Assembly: GCA_964618175.1 (NCBI GenBank)
Contig: CAZTZX010000043.1
Span: forward strand, 1-16,780
From: DTU018 sp964618175
Lineage (GTDB): Bacteria; Bacillota; Syntrophomonadia; Syntrophomonadales; Syntrophomonadaceae
Length of the DNA: 16,780 bases
Direction: 5' to 3'
This document shows, one piece after another, positions 14,354 to 16,780 of the stretch (positions within the stretch are counted from its first letter, which is position 1; every line of letters starts with the position of its first letter). Both the position numbers and the translations under genes were made by a program. The notes beneath the pieces are model-generated. The model made no database searches and was not told where the DNA came from. It saw nothing but the letters and a program-made list of their open reading frames with translations.

Positions 14354-15367
14354 TTATTCTCTTCCTAAGCGGTTGTACACTGTCAATGCATCAATAACAT
14401 GGTATTGTTCGGATCTGTGATTTCCTTTTGCACCAGCTGAAATTAAAAAATATTCCTGTTGACCCACTTGGGCGAGACTCGCAAGACATAGACCAGCCTC
14501 CGCGGTATATCCAGTCTTTCCTCCTAAAATCTCCCCATCAATAATGTTTTGATTGTCGAGGTCTTCAAACATGGTACTGTAAAAAGTTATCCCTCCGGGG
14601 TGCATATTAGTAGACTGCGTGGAATGGCGGGATGAAGTAAATAGCTCCCGGAAAGTATCATTTTGCCAAGCATAGCTTAAAAGAATAGCCAAGTCTTGGA
14701 CTGTGGTGTAGTGGTTTTCATTGTGAAGTCCGGTCGCATTTTCAAAATGCGTATTGACCATACCTAGATCTGCCGCCTTTTGATTCATTATTTTCACAAA
14801 ATTCTGCTCCGATCCTGCTATATGATCAGCAAGTCCCATACAACTCTCCGCGCCGCTGGGCAGCATTACTCCATATAACAAATCGATGGCACTTACCCGC
14901 TCACCCGATTGGAAACCTGCCATTGATGCATTTGCTTCGTACAGTTCCTGAAACATAGAATTGGTGAGTTTTATTTCATCCTGCAGATTAGGGAGATGTT
15001 CTATGGCAACAATGGCTGTCATCATCTTAGTCAAAGAAGCGGGATAGATCATTTCTTCGCTATTTTTCTGCATCAGGATGGTATGGTCTTTTAAACGAAC
15101 CAAAATCGCATTAGAACTGTTCAGCCCATGGGAAGCTATTAAAACGGAGGAATCAGTTTTTATTGATGGAACAGGTCTTGCTCTATCGTCATACCAACCA
15201 GGTGTTATCTTTAAAGATGGATCCAACCAGGTTTCATCATCATATTCCCTCTCAAATATATGAAGGTTTCCCAGCATAATGTAAACCGAAGCAGCAATGA
15301 CGACCGTCAATAAAAAGACATTAAATCTACTCTTTCTTGAGTTTTTCCGATTAACTATACGTGTCAA
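14354..15367 (-). CDS. PBP-type D-alanyl-D-alanine carboxypeptidase (peptidase S11), VanY/DacA-like
   Basis: 337 residues from a TTG start at 15367, with AAGGAG nine bases upstream and no nearby ATG. One N-terminal membrane anchor (about 15-33) follows a basic head; no cleavage site is obvious, so the enzyme is probably tethered outside the membrane. The penicilloyl-serine fold shows SxxK as Ser111-Leu-Thr-Lys114 (PASLTKMM), the second motif as Ser171-Gly-Ala173 (LPSGAES) where classical DacA has SxN, and KTG at 284-286 (GGKTGYTAEAG). It should remove the terminal D-Ala of peptidoglycan stem peptides. The C-terminal beta domain of PBP5 is absent. It lies downstream of vanR-vanS, the position of the PBP-type carboxypeptidase VanY in vanD-type clusters (known biology), so a role in glycopeptide tolerance is plausible. 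A housekeeping DacA captured by VanRS is the alternative. Its leader carries a repeat operator and a hairpin over the ribosome site. Confidence 0.88.
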   Translation of the reverse strand: MTRIVNRKNSRKSRFNVFLLTVVIAASVYIMLGNLHIFEREYDDETWLDPSLKITPGWYDDRARPVPSIKTDSSVLIASHGLNSSNAILVRLKDHTILMQKNSEEMIYPASLTKMMTAIVAIEHLPNLQDEIKLTNSMFQELYEANASMAGFQSGERVSAIDLLYGVMLPSGAESCMGLADHIAGSEQNFVKIMNQKAADLGMVNTHFENATGLHNENHYTTVQDLAILLSYAWQNDTFRELFTSSRHSTQSTNMHPGGITFYSTMFEDLDNQNIIDGEILGGKTGYTAEAGLCLASLAQVGQQEYFLISAGAKGNHRSEQYHVIDALTVYNRLGRE

Positions 15368-15374
15368 TAAAAAC

Positions 15375-15421
15375 AGCTCCTTGATCTGTGCTGAATCTAT
15401 TCAACCACAGAACAAAGAGCT
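15375..15421 (-). promoter_or_regulatory. Leader hairpin that buries the carboxypeptidase Shine-Dalgarno sequence (terminator-like)
   Basis: On the minus strand, AGCTCTTTGTTCTGTG (15421-15406) pairs with CACAGATCAAGGAGCT (15390-15375) over 16 positions with one G-U and one T-T mismatch; a small inner stem can form in the 15-base loop. The AAGGAG ribosome site (15382-15377) lies wholly in the descending arm, paired with CTCTTT. The stem is followed by GTTTTT and then the TTG start, so it also resembles an intrinsic terminator. It may end the vanRS transcript, or limit translation or transcription of the carboxypeptidase gene. Confidence 0.6.
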
Positions 15422-15435
15422 ATGTAGGAATTCTA

Positions 15436-15468
15436 TCTTATGGATTTCTTAAGATTTTCTTATACATC
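15436..15468 (-). promoter_or_regulatory. Three 11-bp direct repeats, probable VanR-type operator, with adjacent -10
   Basis: Plus-strand TCTTA occurs at exactly 15436, 15447 and 15458; read on the minus strand this is three consecutive 11-base units each ending TAAGA. Direct repeats at one helical turn are the usual target of OmpR/PhoB-class response regulators, the class of VanR. A TAGAAT (-10-like, minus 15434-15429) abuts the last unit with no good -35, as in activator-dependent promoters. Transcription would start at about 15422, right at the foot of the leader hairpin. Confidence 0.6.
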
Positions 15469-15489
15469 GGAAATGGATTGCGATAGCAA

Positions 15490-16641
15490 TTACAACAGAT
15501 CGTTATAACGGAGCTTTATGGTAAATGTAGTATTTTCCTGGTTGCTTTCCACGGAGATCGTTCCGCCGTGAGCCGTGACGATTTCTTGAGCGATGGCCAA
15601 ACCTAACCCTGCTCCACCGGTATTTGTAGAACGGGCCGTATCTAATCGGTAAAACTTTTCAAAAATAGTTTCAATCCTATGCTGTGGGATCGGATTTCCC
15701 TGATTGGCAAAAGTAATTACAATGTTTTTGTCCTGCTGCCTGGCAGAAATGTCAATGACGCTGTTCTCATAGCTATAGACGATTGCATTTTTTAAAATAT
15801 TATTGAACACACGGGCCAGTTTGTCTGCATCTCCCCACAGAGTGAGCCCGTCAGGCACATTGACACACACCTTCTTTTTCTGTGGAGTCAGCATTGGATA
15901 GAATTCATCTGCCATCTGCTGAAGCATGAAAAGTAAATTGATTTTTTCTTTAACCAAAACAATCGTTTGCAGATTAAATCGTGTGATCTCAAAAAACTCA
16001 TTGATAAGCTGCTCTAATCGATAAGCCTTTTCCAAAGTAATACCCACATATTTTGCCTTTTGCTCAGGGGGCATATCAGGAGCTTCATCCAAAAGACTTA
16101 GGTATCCTATAACAGAGGTCAGAGGTGTCTTTATATCATGAGCCAAGTAAACTACCAAATCATTTTTACGCTGTTCCGCATAAAGCGCGCCTTTTTTTTG
16201 TTTTTCCAAGTTGCTTTTTATATGATTAAGCTTATTCTCCATAAAATCCAATTCCGGTAATAATATGATTTCCTCATCGGATTCCTCCGCAAGTTTATCC
16301 ATTCCAACATTTATTTCATCAAAATATTTAGTAAACCAAGAAACCGAAAATTGAAAAAGGATAACCCAAAATATCAGGATCACAGCAAAAAGAATTATGT
16401 CCATATTGTTGCGGATCACAAGCTGATAGATCGTGTATGCGTCCGAAAATTCAAAATGAAAAACGTTAACTAAAAAATCAACGATACGATCTGCGATCTG
16501 TCCACGCAAGATATAGCGCAATAGAAAAACAGTCACAACGGCGGCAACTGTAATTAGAAGCATTTGAAAAAACACTTTTCTTTTTAGTTTTGTATAATCA
16601 TTCCTTCTTTTATCTCTCGTACTTGTCAATTTTATAGCCAA
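15490..16641 (-). CDS. vanS: VanS sensor histidine kinase
   Basis: 383 residues, the size of VanS of VanA type. The TTG at 16641 sits within the end of vanR (32-base overlap) and gives MAIKLTSTRDKRRNDY, aligning with the MVIKLKNKKNDY opening that I recall for Enterococcus VanS; no ribosome site with good spacing is seen, fitting coupling to vanR. Two membrane segments (about 23-44 and 80-102) flank a short external loop of about 35 residues. Next comes the membrane-proximal KYFDEINVGMDKL stretch. The dimerisation/phosphoacceptor helix has His168 in YLAHDIKTPLTS, followed by GYLSLLDEAPDMP and KAYRLEQLINEFFEITRFNL, near-identical to VanS as I recall it. ATP-binding boxes are N (RVFNNILKNA, about 277-286) and G (TGGAGLGLAI, 341-350), with FEKFYRLD between. 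It should phosphorylate and, without signal, dephosphorylate VanR. The downstream gene encodes a D,D-carboxypeptidase instead of vanHAX. Confidence 0.93.
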   Translation of the reverse strand: MAIKLTSTRDKRRNDYTKLKRKVFFQMLLITVAAVVTVFLLRYILRGQIADRIVDFLVNVFHFEFSDAYTIYQLVIRNNMDIILFAVILIFWVILFQFSVSWFTKYFDEINVGMDKLAEESDEEIILLPELDFMENKLNHIKSNLEKQKKGALYAEQRKNDLVVYLAHDIKTPLTSVIGYLSLLDEAPDMPPEQKAKYVGITLEKAYRLEQLINEFFEITRFNLQTIVLVKEKINLLFMLQQMADEFYPMLTPQKKKVCVNVPDGLTLWGDADKLARVFNNILKNAIVYSYENSVIDISARQQDKNIVITFANQGNPIPQHRIETIFEKFYRLDTARSTNTGGAGLGLAIAQEIVTAHGGTISVESNQENTTFTIKLRYNDLL

Positions 16642-16780
16642 CTCCCCATACCGTTTTGATATATTTAGGATGTTCCGCGCTGTCGTACATTTTTTCCCTT
16701 AAATGCCGGATATGAACCATTACCGTATTGTTGCTGTTAGTGAAATACTTTTCCCCCCATACTTCACGGAACAATTCTTC
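16610..16780 (-). CDS. vanR: VanR response regulator, C-terminal part (window ends inside the gene)
   Basis: Only the last 56 residues are in the window, ending with TAA at 16612-16610; the receiver domain lies beyond the right edge. The visible part is the end of an OmpR/PhoB-type winged-helix DNA-binding domain: EELFREVWGEKYF, then recognition-helix residues NSNNTVMVHIRHLREKM, and the wing KYIKTVWGVGYKIDKY. These match VanR of VanA type closely from memory. The last codons overlap the start of vanS, an arrangement kept from enterococcal vanRS. Expected role: when phosphorylated by VanS, activate promoters with direct-repeat sites such as the one at 15436-15468. Confidence 0.9.
   Translation of the reverse strand, partial: EELFREVWGEKYFTNSNNTVMVHIRHLREKMYDSAEHPKYIKTVWGVGYKIDKYER

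Overview
The window looks like chromosome from an anaerobic, low-to-moderate-GC Bacillota of the Clostridia type. The envelope and division genes follow a Gram-positive order (tepA-like, ylzJ, uppP, ftsK/spoIIIE, HTH-PfkB-like, rodZ-like, rimO, pgsA). Next to them are a butyryl-CoA-dehydrogenase-type acyl-CoA dehydrogenase and a butyrate/4-hydroxybutyrate-type CoA-transferase. That pairing suggests a butyrate-metabolising organism, perhaps of the Syntrophomonas kind; this is an inference from gene content, not an identification.

Layout, left to right. (1) 1-1474, plus strand: the 3' end of a coiled-coil plus Gly/Ala-rich protein of unknown function, then a DUF4352-like lipoprotein. A large inverted repeat (1493-1552) separates them from everything that follows, all of which is on the minus strand. 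(2) 1567-3583: a two-gene operon of a single-pass membrane protein of unknown function and a short FtsH-like AAA+ metalloprotease that lacks FtsH's external domain. An extended -10 promoter precedes it. (3) 3727-6284: CoA-transferase, then acyl-CoA dehydrogenase, with a well-formed promoter ahead of the first and a GC-rich hairpin after the second. (4) 6398-14248: a tightly packed cluster read in the order tepA-like, ylzJ, uppP, ftsK/spoIIIE, a winged-helix/degenerate-PfkB protein, rodZ-like, rimO and pgsA. It covers proteolysis, lipid-carrier recycling, chromosome translocation, cell shape, ribosome modification and phospholipid synthesis. (5) 14354-16780: the C-terminus of a VanR response regulator, an overlapping VanS kinase, and a PBP-type D,D-carboxypeptidase (VanY/DacA-like), closed by an intrinsic terminator.

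The most interesting part is region 5. A clear VanRS pair controls, or at least precedes, a lone carboxypeptidase, with no vanH, ligase or vanX gene downstream in the window. The vanS-carboxypeptidase gap holds three direct repeats at exact 11-bp spacing, as expected of an OmpR/PhoB-type regulator. After them comes a 47-nt hairpin that buries the carboxypeptidase Shine-Dalgarno sequence and is followed by a short T-run just before a TTG start. Also notable are the HTH-PfkB protein, which has lost the kinase GAGD motif, and the minimal membrane FtsH-like protease with its unknown partner. No tRNA, rRNA, CRISPR array or transposase was seen, and no gene-free stretch exceeds 300 bases.
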